From Fidelibacterota bacterium (GTDB taxonomy: Bacteria; Fidelibacterota; Marinisomatia; Marinisomatales; UBA1611): 48,652 nt of DNA. Positions 1-9,807 of this stretch are shown here, piece after piece. A program made the translations under genes and the position numbers. The DNA is taken from contig JAOHKG010000006.1 in the NCBI GenBank assembly GCA_028101095.1, forward strand, positions 1 to 48,652. The letters are read 5' to 3'. Positions within the stretch are counted from its first letter, which is position 1. Each line of letters opens with the position of its first letter. A model generated the notes under the pieces. It was not told the DNA's origin. It did no database searches and saw only the letters and a list, made by a program, of their open reading frames with translations.

Positions 1-1
1 T

Positions 2-475
2 GACGCCACGGCAGCAGAATTAAATATTATAGATGGTGGTACTTCAGCAACAGGAACAACAGTAGTAGATGCAGATAGGGTTGTTTTAAATGATGATGGA
101 TCAATGGTTCAAGTGGCTATGACAGATATAAATACTTATATTACAGCAACATCACCATCAGGCGGGGTCTTTACTCAAAGCACTAGTAAGTCCACAGGTG
201 TAACTTTAAGTAAATATGTTGGTCAGATTACTCTTAATGATGCAGCACTAGCGCATGAAGCGAATGTAACATTTGTAGTAACAAATACTCTTGTTGCTGC
301 GACAGACGTTGTTGTCGCTGTTCATGGTTCTGCTGGAACAGCTGGTGCATATCTTGTACAGGCAAACACTATGGGTTCAGGAAGTTTTAATATAACAGTT
401 AGGAATATTAGTGGTGGCAGTCTTTCAGAGTCGATTGTCGTTAACTTTTCAGTGATCAAAGGAGCTTCCTCTTAA
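2..475 (+). CDS. C-terminal part of a surface/phage-tail-fibre-like protein (5' truncated by window edge)
   Basis: Frame is open from base 2 (DATAAELNIIDGGTSATGTTVVDADRVVLNDDGSMVQ...) through the 104..475 ORF; low-complexity Thr/Ala/Val/Gly-rich beta-type sequence with the DATAAELNIIDG-type motif common in marine phage/tail-fibre-like proteins. Confidence 0.6.
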   Translation, partial: DATAAELNIIDGGTSATGTTVVDADRVVLNDDGSMVQVAMTDINTYITATSPSGGVFTQSTSKSTGVTLSKYVGQITLNDAALAHEANVTFVVTNTLVAATDVVVAVHGSAGTAGAYLVQANTMGSGSFNITVRNISGGSLSESIVVNFSVIKGASS

Positions 476-2283
476 TGAAATGGAAGCTACAAATAAAAAT
501 ATTTTTTATTTTATATTCTATTAATATACTTTGTTCTCAGGATTATAAAATACAATTTGCAACAATCCCAACAGGACAAGGACTAGCGACTGGAGATTCT
601 TTTGGGGTTTTAAATAGTATCGGAGGACTACTATCGCAAGAAAGTATTTCAGACTCTTTTATAGTTGGAGAAGGTTTTTTAAAAACATCTCAAAATGTTT
701 TTTCAGAACCACCATTAATATCAAATTTTAATTTCCCAAATCTCATTAATAAATCATCTGGCTCTATAAATGTTGATGCGACTTTATTTGACTTAAATGG
801 AATAAGCAAAGCAGAACTTTATTTACAGGTTGGAGGAACTGCTAACGAATTAATATTAACGATGGTTGAAGGGCTAGAAGGTAAATATCAAATCACAATA
901 CCAGATTCTTTAATTGGTGTAGAAAACTTTAGAGCTAGAGTCATTGCTGTAGATAACATGGAAAATATTTCTAGTAGTGAATATAAAACAGTGGGGGTGA
1001 AATTTATCGGTGGTGAAATGACAATGGCACATGGGAACAGTTCTTATCCTGAAGGTATTGATAAGGGTGGTTGGCGATTAATTTCATGGCCTGGAGTTCC
1101 TCAAGATTTAAGCTTGGCCAAATCTAAATTGAAAGAAGGACATATATTTTACCAATATAATCCACTAAGTGAGGAATATATTATTCCAGGTATAATAGAA
1201 ATTGGAAGCGCTTACTGGTTTAAGCATAAGTATGATGAACCCGTAGTTTTTGAAGAAGATACAAGTTCATCACTCCCTCTTGAGAATTATAAGATCTCTT
1301 TAAAGCAAGGTTGGAACATGATTGGTAGTCCTTTTTCGTTCTCTGTGCCTTTTGAAAAAGATAGTACAGTTGGAGACCTCTTTACTTTTGGAAATCAAGA
1401 TAAAGATGGTTGGAGTAGTTCTCAAAATACATTAGAGTCATGGAGAGGGTATGCTGTCTATGCTACTGATACAGCAAAAATAACTCTCCTCCCTTTTGGG
1501 GAAATAGAAAATTCAGCAGAAAGAATAATTGCTTCAGATGAGTGGGTACTAAACTTGCGACTAGATAGTGAATCCTATTTTAATTATTCTACTACGGTGG
1601 GAAGAAAAAATCATGCTTCTAACACTCTTGATTCATATGATACCCCGAGATTAATTGATTTGAATAATAATTTATCGATTGTTACAAACTTGGATGGTTT
1701 AAAAACGAACAGTTATATAAGAGATATACGATCTACAGAGGATTTTAATGGAGTCTGGGATTTAAGAATCGAATCTGAAAGTGATGAAAATATGATTCTT
1801 TTTTCGGGTTTATTTGAAGGGCCTACTTCAAAGGATTTACATGTATCCATCGTAGATATACAGAAACGGGCTATTGAATATGACTTTCCAGGTAGCTCTA
1901 TAGAAATACAACATAAAACAAGTTTGTCTTATGATTTTAAGCTTGTTGCTGGCGATTTAGATTATGTTATTCAAAAAAGCGAGAACATCTTAGAAAATAT
2001 ACCTGAGGAATATGCTTTAAGCCAAAATTACCCAAACCCTTTTAATCCAATAACAAAGATGAACTATCAACTTCCAAAAAGATCGAGAGTTATAATATCA
2101 ATCTATAATGTCGTAGGTCAGGAAGTACGAACACTACTAAATGAGGATCAAGACTATGGAGTTCATTCTATCACTTGGAATGGAGTTGATCAATATGGGA
2201 AAGCAATGGCTACGGGAGTATATTTTGCAAGGATGTCAACAGGAAGCTTCAGCCAAACAAAGAAGATGCTTCTCTTAAAATAA
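475..2283 (+). CDS. Secreted protein with T9SS-type C-terminal sorting domain (FlgD-like Ig fold)
   Basis: Signal peptide MKWKLQIKIFFILYSINILCS|Q; C-terminus YALSQNYPNPFNPITKMNYQLPKRSRVIISIYNVVGQEVRTLL...GVYFARMSTGSFSQTKKMLLLK is the classic type A sorting domain; 1-nt TAATG overlap with the upstream CDS. Confidence 0.9.
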   Translation: MKWKLQIKIFFILYSINILCSQDYKIQFATIPTGQGLATGDSFGVLNSIGGLLSQESISDSFIVGEGFLKTSQNVFSEPPLISNFNFPNLINKSSGSINVDATLFDLNGISKAELYLQVGGTANELILTMVEGLEGKYQITIPDSLIGVENFRARVIAVDNMENISSSEYKTVGVKFIGGEMTMAHGNSSYPEGIDKGGWRLISWPGVPQDLSLAKSKLKEGHIFYQYNPLSEEYIIPGIIEIGSAYWFKHKYDEPVVFEEDTSSSLPLENYKISLKQGWNMIGSPFSFSVPFEKDSTVGDLFTFGNQDKDGWSSSQNTLESWRGYAVYATDTAKITLLPFGEIENSAERIIASDEWVLNLRLDSESYFNYSTTVGRKNHASNTLDSYDTPRLIDLNNNLSIVTNLDGLKTNSYIRDIRSTEDFNGVWDLRIESESDENMILFSGLFEGPTSKDLHVSIVDIQKRAIEYDFPGSSIEIQHKTSLSYDFKLVAGDLDYVIQKSENILENIPEEYALSQNYPNPFNPITKMNYQLPKRSRVIISIYNVVGQEVRTLLNEDQDYGVHSITWNGVDQYGKAMATGVYFARMSTGSFSQTKKMLLLK

Positions 2284-2285
2284 TT

Positions 2286-3761
2286 CTAATTTGATGGAAG
2301 AGCTGCTACGCCTTTTTCATCTGTCTTTAATAACCAAAGGTCCCCAAAATCTTTATTTCCATTTCCAAGGTTAAATGTGCTTCCTGTAATTGCATACCCT
2401 CCATCAAGAGTTGAGACACAAGAATAGCCAAAGTCACTATCATCGTTACTAAATTTTCTTCCCCATTCAATGAATCCACTATCATTAATTTTAATGACCC
2501 ATGTATTATACCCGTTTTTTAGATGATCAAAGGAGTTATATGTTAGAATAAAATTATCATCCTCTGTTCTTTGAATCATGTTGCTACCTTTAACTCCATC
2601 TCCGCCACCAAATGTTTTCTCCCAAATAATTTCACCAGAAGAATTAATTCTCAAAACATTTACAGCATTATTTCCATCGCCATAAGGCTCAATAGAGGAC
2701 AATATGACAAAACCATTATCAGAAGTTTCTATAATTGATTGCCCATATTCATCACTAGTTCCTCCATAGTTCAGACTCCACTCTTCTGCTCCTTCTGTAT
2801 CTATTTTCATAAGCAATATATCTGCACCACCATTTCCATATGAAGATGTACTTCCTAAAATTATATAGCTACTATCGCCAAGTGATATAATATCATGGCC
2901 GGTTTCATCTCCGATACCACCATAGGTTTTACTCCATAAAGAATCTCCTTGAGAATTTGTTTTTATTAACCAAATATCTTGATCTCCTGTATTTGAAATA
3001 TCTCCATTTCCAATAAGGAACAAGCTCCCATCGGTATTTTCTAAAGCCTTTCCGCCATATTCATTATTTGATGTCCCGTAATTTTTATTCCATTCAATCA
3101 AGCCAGACGGATAAGATTTTATGACCCAAATATCACTTTCTCCTGGACCATAAGATTCCGAGCTTCCGGATAGCAAAAAACCTCCATCGATAGTTTGGCT
3201 AAGATATCGAATAACATCAACCTGGCTACCTCCGAAATATTGACTCCAGAGTTTATTCCCAAACCTATCTGTTTTTAACAGAAGGAGATCTTCTGCTGTA
3301 TTTCCTAAAATGATAAAACTACTATCGTTTGTCTGTATGATAGAGAGGCCTTCTTCATGAATATTTTCTTCGCCATATGTATTAGAAAACACCAAGAAGT
3401 TGTTAACGTTTACAATTAGTGGATTACTTTCTGTTTGATTTCCTGAGTTATCATACGCTCTAACAAGTAATGAATGGGAAGTATTTTCAAAATTAGTGGT
3501 TATCCAGGGTAAAATAAATGGTTGGATCTTTGTCTCTGTAATAGAATCACCATTTACCCAGAGTGATATTTTATTATACTCTAATTCATTAATAGAATCA
3601 CATCGAATTAATACGGTGTCCATTAAAGAAGAGTCCTCCAATGGAAAAGTTATTAAGATACCAGAGGCATCATTATTAGAATTATTATTATCTGTTCCTT
3701 TATCTCCACAAGAGGACAAAAATAATAAAATTATTGCGAAGGCTATAAATTGCTTTTTCAT
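2286..3761 (-). CDS. Lipoprotein with N-terminal Ig-like domain and seven repeat units, likely a beta-propeller
   Basis: Lipobox MKKQFIAFAIILLFLSSCG; seven imperfect repeats of the form W-x-K-x-[YF]GG...DGGF..G...D.W.[IL]K. Confidence 0.75.
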   Translation of the reverse strand: MKKQFIAFAIILLFLSSCGDKGTDNNNSNNDASGILITFPLEDSSLMDTVLIRCDSINELEYNKISLWVNGDSITETKIQPFILPWITTNFENTSHSLLVRAYDNSGNQTESNPLIVNVNNFLVFSNTYGEENIHEEGLSIIQTNDSSFIILGNTAEDLLLLKTDRFGNKLWSQYFGGSQVDVIRYLSQTIDGGFLLSGSSESYGPGESDIWVIKSYPSGLIEWNKNYGTSNNEYGGKALENTDGSLFLIGNGDISNTGDQDIWLIKTNSQGDSLWSKTYGGIGDETGHDIISLGDSSYIILGSTSSYGNGGADILLMKIDTEGAEEWSLNYGGTSDEYGQSIIETSDNGFVILSSIEPYGDGNNAVNVLRINSSGEIIWEKTFGGGDGVKGSNMIQRTEDDNFILTYNSFDHLKNGYNTWVIKINDSGFIEWGRKFSNDDSDFGYSCVSTLDGGYAITGSTFNLGNGNKDFGDLWLLKTDEKGVAALPSN

Positions 3762-3817
3762 TAATTGAAAATTACAAAAAATTTAGGTTAGAAGATAACG
3801 TTGGTGATAAAACTCTT

Positions 3818-6634
3818 TTATTCTGTTTCGTAGTCTTCAATTGGTGGGCATGTACAAACTAGGTTTCTATCTCCGAATGCATTATCAATTCTTCCAATGG
3901 ATGGCCAATATTTATGTTCTTTTTGCCATTCACCAGGAAAGCAGGCTTGATATCTTGAGTATTTATGATTCCATTCATCAGATAAACTATGTTGAGATGT
4001 ATGAGGAGCATTCTTAAGAGGATTATCTGTTTTATCAAATTCTCCTGAAACCACTTTATTAATCTCTTCTTTAATTAAGATCATTGCGTCACAGAAACGG
4101 TCGAGTTCAGACTTGGATTCACTTTCCGTGGGTTCTATCATCATAGTCCCTGGAACGGGCCAAGACATAGTAGGGGCATGGTAGCCATAATCCATAAGGC
4201 GTTTGGCGATATCTTCTTCGCTAATTCCAGATTCTTCTTTAATAGATCGGATATCAATGATGAATTCATGAGCTGATAGTCCGCTGGTACCACGATATAA
4301 AATTGGATAATGGTCTTCTAGTCTTTTTGCCATATAGTTCGCATTTAAGATTGCAACCTGAGTTGCTTTTTTAAGACCATCAGACCCCATCATGGAAATA
4401 TAAGCCCATGATATGGGAAGAATGCTGCTGCTACCAAAAGGTGCTGCCGAAACTGAAGAAATTGCATGTCTTGCATTGTTTGATGAATGGAAGTGCCCGG
4501 GTAAAAAGTGAGATAAATGGTCTTTGCAAACAATAGGGCCCATTCCAGGTCCACCACCACCATGGGGAATACAAAATGTTTTGTGCAAATTAATATGCAT
4601 TACATCTGCACCAAACTTTCCAGGTTTACATAATCCGACCAATGCATTTAAGTTTGCTCCATCCATGTAAACTTGACCACCATTTTGATGAACTGTTTCA
4701 CATAATTCCTGAATTGTTTCTTCAAAAACCCCGTGAGTTGACGGGTAGGTTATCATTACAGAAGAAAGATTTTGTGAATGTGTCTTTATTTTTTCATTGA
4801 AATCTAATTCGTCAATATTTCCATCATTATCGCATTGTATAACTACAACTTTCATTCCAGCCATTACAGCAGATGCTGGATTTGTACCATGAGCCGAAGC
4901 AGGAATTAAACAAATATTTCGATGGTTATCACCACGAGACTGGTGGTATGCACGTATAACCATTAGCCCCGTGTATTCGCCTTGAGCTCCAGAGTTTGGC
5001 TGCATTGAAATAGCATCGAAGCCAGTAATCTCAATAAGTGAGTTATTTAATTCCTCAATTAATTCAAAATATCCTTGGGCTTGCTCATCGGGTGCGAATG
5101 GGTGAATGTTCCCAAATTCTGGCCACGTAACTGCAACCATTTCGGTCGTGCTGTTAAGTTTCATAGTACAAGAACCCAGAGGAATCATACTTGTATTAAG
5201 AGATAAGTCTTTTGATTCTAGTACATGCATGTAGCGAAGCATTTGAGTTTCTGATCTATACTTATGGAAAACAGGGTGCTCTAAAAAGGAAGATTTTCGT
5301 CTAAGGCTTTCAGGAATAGAATCAGGTAAATGATCACTTTTTTTAATATTAAAAATAGATAGAATTGAAGTTACGTCTTCGTTTGTTGTGGTTTCATCTA
5401 ATGAGATTCCGACGGATCCGTCTTCGAAATCACGAAGGTTTATTTTTTTAGATAAAGCTTCTTTTTTCCAACCTTGAGCTTTTATTCTTATCGTATCAAA
5501 AAAATGCGAACTTTGTAGTTCAAATCCTGCTTTAATAAATGAGCCAGCCAAAATTTCAGCATATTTATTCACTCGCAATCCAATCTTTTTAATGCCTTCA
5601 GGACCATGGTATACAGCGTACATTCCAGACATGATGGCCAGTAATACCTGAGCTGTACAAATATTAGATGTGGCTTTTTCTCTTCGGATATGTTGCTCGC
5701 GAGTTTGAAGTGCCATTCGAAGAGCTCTATTGCCACTACTATCTTGAGAAACACCAATTATTCTACCAGGAATTTTTCGTTTAAAACTTTCTGTTGTCGC
5801 AAAAAAAGCTGCATGGGGTCCGCCAAAACCCATCGGAACTCCAAACCGTTGAGAATTACCAACTGCAACATCTGCGCCCATTTCACCAGGTGCTTTCAGT
5901 AGTGTTAATGCCAAAAGATCTGTTGCCATGCAAACATATGATTTGTTTGACTTCGCCAGATCGCAAATTTCAGAATAGTCACGAATACGACCATCAGTGT
6001 CAGGGTATTGGATAAGAATACCAAAAACAGAATCAGTCAGAGTGTCTTTATTAATTTTTCCAACAACAATCTTGATATCCACAGGCTCAGCTCTTGTTTT
6101 CAGGACATCTATAGTTTGAGAATTGCATTTTTCAGAAACAAGGTACGTATTTTTTTTTGAATTTCGGGTACTGTTAAAAAACATTATCATTGCTTCAGCA
6201 GCAGCAGTACCCTCATCTAATAGAGATGCATTTGCAAGAGGTAAACCAGTAAGGTCCGTTACCATAGTTTGATAATTAAGAAGAGCTTCAAGTCTTCCTT
6301 GGCTAATCTCAGCTTGATAAGGTGTATACTGGGTATACCAACCTGGATTTTCCATAATATTTCGAAGGATGACTGTTGGTACATTAGTTCCATAATATCC
6401 CATACCAATCCATGATTGAAAAACTTGGTTTTTATTTGCTAATTCACGTAATCGTTTAATCACTTGGGTTTCAGACTTTCCAACAATTTGATTATTATTA
6501 CTTTTGATCTGAATATTTTTCGGTACAACATCATTAGAGAAATTGTTTAGTGATGAATAATTTAATTCAGAAAGCATTTTTTCTACTTCTGAGTTTTTTG
6601 GTCCTATGTGTCTATTTGAAAATGGAAATGGCAT
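3818..6634 (-). CDS. gcvP: Glycine dehydrogenase (aminomethyl-transferring), glycine cleavage P-protein
   Basis: 938 aa full-length P-protein; FSNRHIGP N-terminus and PLP-lysine region INLHKTFCIPHGGGGPG. Confidence 0.97.
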   Translation of the reverse strand: MPFPFSNRHIGPKNSEVEKMLSELNYSSLNNFSNDVVPKNIQIKSNNNQIVGKSETQVIKRLRELANKNQVFQSWIGMGYYGTNVPTVILRNIMENPGWYTQYTPYQAEISQGRLEALLNYQTMVTDLTGLPLANASLLDEGTAAAEAMIMFFNSTRNSKKNTYLVSEKCNSQTIDVLKTRAEPVDIKIVVGKINKDTLTDSVFGILIQYPDTDGRIRDYSEICDLAKSNKSYVCMATDLLALTLLKAPGEMGADVAVGNSQRFGVPMGFGGPHAAFFATTESFKRKIPGRIIGVSQDSSGNRALRMALQTREQHIRREKATSNICTAQVLLAIMSGMYAVYHGPEGIKKIGLRVNKYAEILAGSFIKAGFELQSSHFFDTIRIKAQGWKKEALSKKINLRDFEDGSVGISLDETTTNEDVTSILSIFNIKKSDHLPDSIPESLRRKSSFLEHPVFHKYRSETQMLRYMHVLESKDLSLNTSMIPLGSCTMKLNSTTEMVAVTWPEFGNIHPFAPDEQAQGYFELIEELNNSLIEITGFDAISMQPNSGAQGEYTGLMVIRAYHQSRGDNHRNICLIPASAHGTNPASAVMAGMKVVVIQCDNDGNIDELDFNEKIKTHSQNLSSVMITYPSTHGVFEETIQELCETVHQNGGQVYMDGANLNALVGLCKPGKFGADVMHINLHKTFCIPHGGGGPGMGPIVCKDHLSHFLPGHFHSSNNARHAISSVSAAPFGSSSILPISWAYISMMGSDGLKKATQVAILNANYMAKRLEDHYPILYRGTSGLSAHEFIIDIRSIKEESGISEEDIAKRLMDYGYHAPTMSWPVPGTMMIEPTESESKSELDRFCDAMILIKEEINKVVSGEFDKTDNPLKNAPHTSQHSLSDEWNHKYSRYQACFPGEWQKEHKYWPSIGRIDNAFGDRNLVCTCPPIEDYETE

Positions 6635-6904
6635 GTTTTAAATAATTGTTTTGTTGGTAAATAACATGATAAAGCTTAAATAAACTTTCTTGCTAAGTCT
6701 AAAGACAAATTATTTTTTTAACTTCTTTCTTCTAAAAAAATATATAAAATAAGGAGCATTGCTAATTTATGTTTCCTTAATGAATTATTTATTTGATAAC
6801 TTCTAACATTAAAAATGAACGATCACTATTTAATTGAAATTAAAAACCTTGTTTTCAAGGATCTGATAAAAAAAACTACAAGAGTAGTTAATTTTTAAAA
6901 ATAC

Positions 6905-6934
6905 AAAAGGCACCTTCAAGGTGCTTTTTTTTTA
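6905..6934 (+). terminator. Rho-independent terminator-like hairpin (GCACC-TTCAA-GGTGC followed by T tract)
   Basis: GCACC 6910-6914 pairs with GGTGC 6920-6924, flanked by AAAAGG/CTT and followed by about nine T; located before, not after, an annotated + strand gene. Confidence 0.65.
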
Positions 6935-6948
6935 TATTGGGATAATAT

Positions 6949-7659
6949 ATGTCTATAGATAAGCTAGTTGGTTTGCAAGAAACTGATACAAAATTAAAAG
7001 ATTTAAGTGATCTCCTAGGAGACCTTCCGGCAAAAGTGGAAGAGTTAAATCATCAAGAACAATCGATTAAAGATTCGCTTGTTTCAAATAAAGAAAGGCT
7101 AAAAGAATTAGAAGTTGAAATACACAAAAGAGAAGTAGACGTAACGCAGGTAAATGATAAAATATCCAAATTAAAAGACCAACTATTTTTAGTAACGAAT
7201 AATAAGCAGTATGATGCATTAATGACGGAAATTGATCATCGAAAAGATAAGAGGTCTTCATTTGAATCAGAGTCAATTGATTTTCTGGAAGAAAAAGAAA
7301 CTCTCACAGCATCTGTCACAAAAATGGAATCAGAATTGGATAATCTTACAAATGATTTATCGGAGCGAAGATTAAAATTAGAATCATCAATCTCCGAATC
7401 AGCGGAAGAGAAAAAAGAACTTGATGACTTAAGATCTGCTCAGCTTGTTGGAGTCGATGAGAGCACAATGTTAATTTATGATAAAGTTCAAATCCATAGA
7501 AATGGTATTGCTGTAGTTGAAATTTCTGGAGGTGCATGCGGTGGTTGTGGTGCTCATGTACCACCACAAGTTATTACAGAAGTTAGGGCTAAGGAAGGTC
7601 TCCATAGGTGTGGTGTCTGTGGACGATATCTTTTTAACAATACAAAATTAGATAATTAG
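6949..7659 (+). CDS. Zinc ribbon domain-containing coiled-coil protein (C4-type zinc ribbon family)
   Basis: N-terminal coiled coil and C-terminal GGACGGCGAHVPPQ...LHRCGVCGRYLF zinc ribbon. Confidence 0.9.
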   Translation: MSIDKLVGLQETDTKLKDLSDLLGDLPAKVEELNHQEQSIKDSLVSNKERLKELEVEIHKREVDVTQVNDKISKLKDQLFLVTNNKQYDALMTEIDHRKDKRSSFESESIDFLEEKETLTASVTKMESELDNLTNDLSERRLKLESSISESAEEKKELDDLRSAQLVGVDESTMLIYDKVQIHRNGIAVVEISGGACGGCGAHVPPQVITEVRAKEGLHRCGVCGRYLFNNTKLDN

Positions 7660-7673
7660 TAAAAATTAAATTT

Positions 7674-8042
7674 GAGTCGGTCGGATGGTTGCTCTAGACT
7701 TGTTTGTTCAACTTTAGAGAGGAAAGTCCGGGCACCGCAGAACAAGATGCTCCATAATAAGGAGAGTTAGACTTTTGTCTTTCATGGAAAGTGCAGCAGA
7801 AAATATACCGCCTTCGGGTAAGGGTGAAAAAGTGGTGTAAGAGACCACTAGTTGTTGAAGAAATTCAAACAACTTGTAAACCCCATCTGGTGCAAGATCG
7901 AATAGGCTCTGAGATGTTGTTCGCATTGATCAAAGAGCGGGTAGATTGCTAAATCGTTGTGGTAATGCAAAGGTTAGATGAATGACCATCTCTCAAATAA
8001 GTTTACTTATTTGAGGACAGAACTCGGCTTATAGACCGACTC
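7674..8042 (+). ncRNA. rnpB: RNase P RNA (bacterial type A)
   Basis: Terminal pairing GAGTCGGTC (7674) / GACCGACTC (8042); conserved GAGAGGAAAGTCCGGGC and 3' ACAGAACTCGGCTTATAGACC. Confidence 0.95.
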
Positions 8043-8051
8043 ACATATATT

Positions 8052-9746
8052 ATGAAATGGATTTTCCCCCCGCTTCAGTCTGAAAAGATAAAAGAGATCC
8101 AAGATAAATTGGATCTCCCTAAACAAGTAGTTAATATTTTACTACAAAGAAAAATAGATAAGCCGAGGCTTATTAAGGAATTTCTTTCACTGGACTTGTC
8201 CATGCTGCATAACCCCTTTTTGATGAAAGGTATGAATGCCGCAGTAGAAAGAATTATTAAGAATATAAAAAAGAAAACACCAATCTTTATTCTAGGTGAC
8301 TATGATGTTGATGGGACATCTGCGGCCTCTTTACTATATTTGGCAATTAAAAAGTTAGGCGGAATGGTAATGCCTTTCATCCCTAATCGAGAAATTGATG
8401 GACATGGTATTTCTAAAAGAGCTATTAAAAAAGCAATAGATGGTGGCGCAGATTTATTCATTACATGTGACTGCGGGATTAATGAATCCACTATTATAAA
8501 AGAAGCAAATAATTTTGGCCTAGATTTTATAATAACGGATCATCATATACCCGGAGAAAATGTACCGGAGGCCGTTGCAATATTAAACCCTAAGCAGAAA
8601 GAATGTGAGTATCCTTTTAAAGAATTAAGCGGTAGCGGTGTTGCTTTTAAGTTGGTCTCTGCCTTGGATTTGGAATTAAACAAATCAAACCATTTAATAG
8701 GAGAAATAATAGATATTGCGGCATTAGGAACCGCATCTGATTTGGTTCCTTTAACAGGTGAAAATAGATTAATAGTTCATCACGGTTTTAAAAAAATAAA
8801 GTCAAATAGTTGTGCAGGTATTAAAACTCTTATTCAAGCAACAAATATTAAAAATATAGATGAAATAAATGTATCAAATTTTAATTTTAAAATTGCACCC
8901 TTAATTAATGCTGCAGGTAGAATGAATGATGCAAACATAATTGTAGACCTATTAACAACAAAGAATATTAGAAGAGCATCTGATATTGGAGATAGGTTGA
9001 TTAAGGAAAATAAAAAGCGTCAAGTTCTCCAAGGGATAGCGCTTAAAGAAGCTTTCTTAAGAGCTTCTTTAATGGATAAAGAAACAAAATTAATTTTATT
9101 GGAGAATGATGATTGGCACCCCGGAGTTATTGGAATTATTGCTGCAAAAATAAAAAATAAATTTAAACGGCCTTCCATAATTATTACATTTGATCAAGAC
9201 GGAAATGGTAATGGTTCCGCTCGCAGTATGGAAGGGTTTAACATTTATGAAATTCTATCTCTTTTTAAAGGTTATTTTGATAGTTTTGGAGGTCATCCAT
9301 TTGCGGTGGGGTTTACACTACAAAAAGAGAATTTTGAATTATTTAAAAAAGATCTTTTAGATCACGTGATTAAAACCAAATTTGAAATAATTGAAAAAAA
9401 ATTAATTTTAGATGGTAAGCTCTATTTAAACGATATAAATCATCAATTCATTAATGCAATAAATTATTTAGCTCCATATGGGGCTGGAAATTTGAAGCCA
9501 AGATTTGCTTTAGAAAAACTGAACATAATAGGGAATCCTAAAATAATTGGAAATGGATCTCATTTAAGGTTTCAAGTAAAACAAAATCAAAAATTGATTG
9601 ATGTTGTTGCTTTTGGACTTGCTGAATCATACAAATATTTAATCTTAGGAAAATTAATAGATATTGCAGGTTTTCCGGAGATTAATATTTGGAAAGGGAA
9701 GAAGAGATTTCAGTTTAATGCTCAAGCTATTCGGCTATCTATATAA
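8052..9746 (+). CDS. recJ: Single-stranded-DNA-specific exonuclease RecJ
   Basis: DHH motifs LGDYDVDGTSAA, TCDCGIN, IITDHHIPG; DHHA1-like GSARSMEGFNIYEIL...FGGHPFAVGFTL. Confidence 0.96.
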   Translation: MKWIFPPLQSEKIKEIQDKLDLPKQVVNILLQRKIDKPRLIKEFLSLDLSMLHNPFLMKGMNAAVERIIKNIKKKTPIFILGDYDVDGTSAASLLYLAIKKLGGMVMPFIPNREIDGHGISKRAIKKAIDGGADLFITCDCGINESTIIKEANNFGLDFIITDHHIPGENVPEAVAILNPKQKECEYPFKELSGSGVAFKLVSALDLELNKSNHLIGEIIDIAALGTASDLVPLTGENRLIVHHGFKKIKSNSCAGIKTLIQATNIKNIDEINVSNFNFKIAPLINAAGRMNDANIIVDLLTTKNIRRASDIGDRLIKENKKRQVLQGIALKEAFLRASLMDKETKLILLENDDWHPGVIGIIAAKIKNKFKRPSIIITFDQDGNGNGSARSMEGFNIYEILSLFKGYFDSFGGHPFAVGFTLQKENFELFKKDLLDHVIKTKFEIIEKKLILDGKLYLNDINHQFINAINYLAPYGAGNLKPRFALEKLNIIGNPKIIGNGSHLRFQVKQNQKLIDVVAFGLAESYKYLILGKLIDIAGFPEINIWKGKKRFQFNAQAIRLSI

Positions 9747-9807
9747 TGTTCTATAATTTGTAAGTTTGCCCCTATATTAATTGTAAATAAAAAGATATAA
9801 AATAAAT

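Noticed and set aside
3496-3768. 90-aa plus-strand ORF
   Set aside because: Antisense to the lipoprotein N-terminal region; no coding support
5569-6015. Small ORFs (5569-5757 -, 5690-5902 +, 5794-6015 +) inside gcvP
   Set aside because: Overlap a clear full-length gcvP in other frames; no recognisable protein features
6635-6900. Glycine riboswitch upstream of gcvP
   Set aside because: No recognisable glycine aptamer core on the minus strand
7714-7926. 70-aa minus-strand ORF
   Set aside because: Lies within rnpB; antisense to a conserved structural RNA
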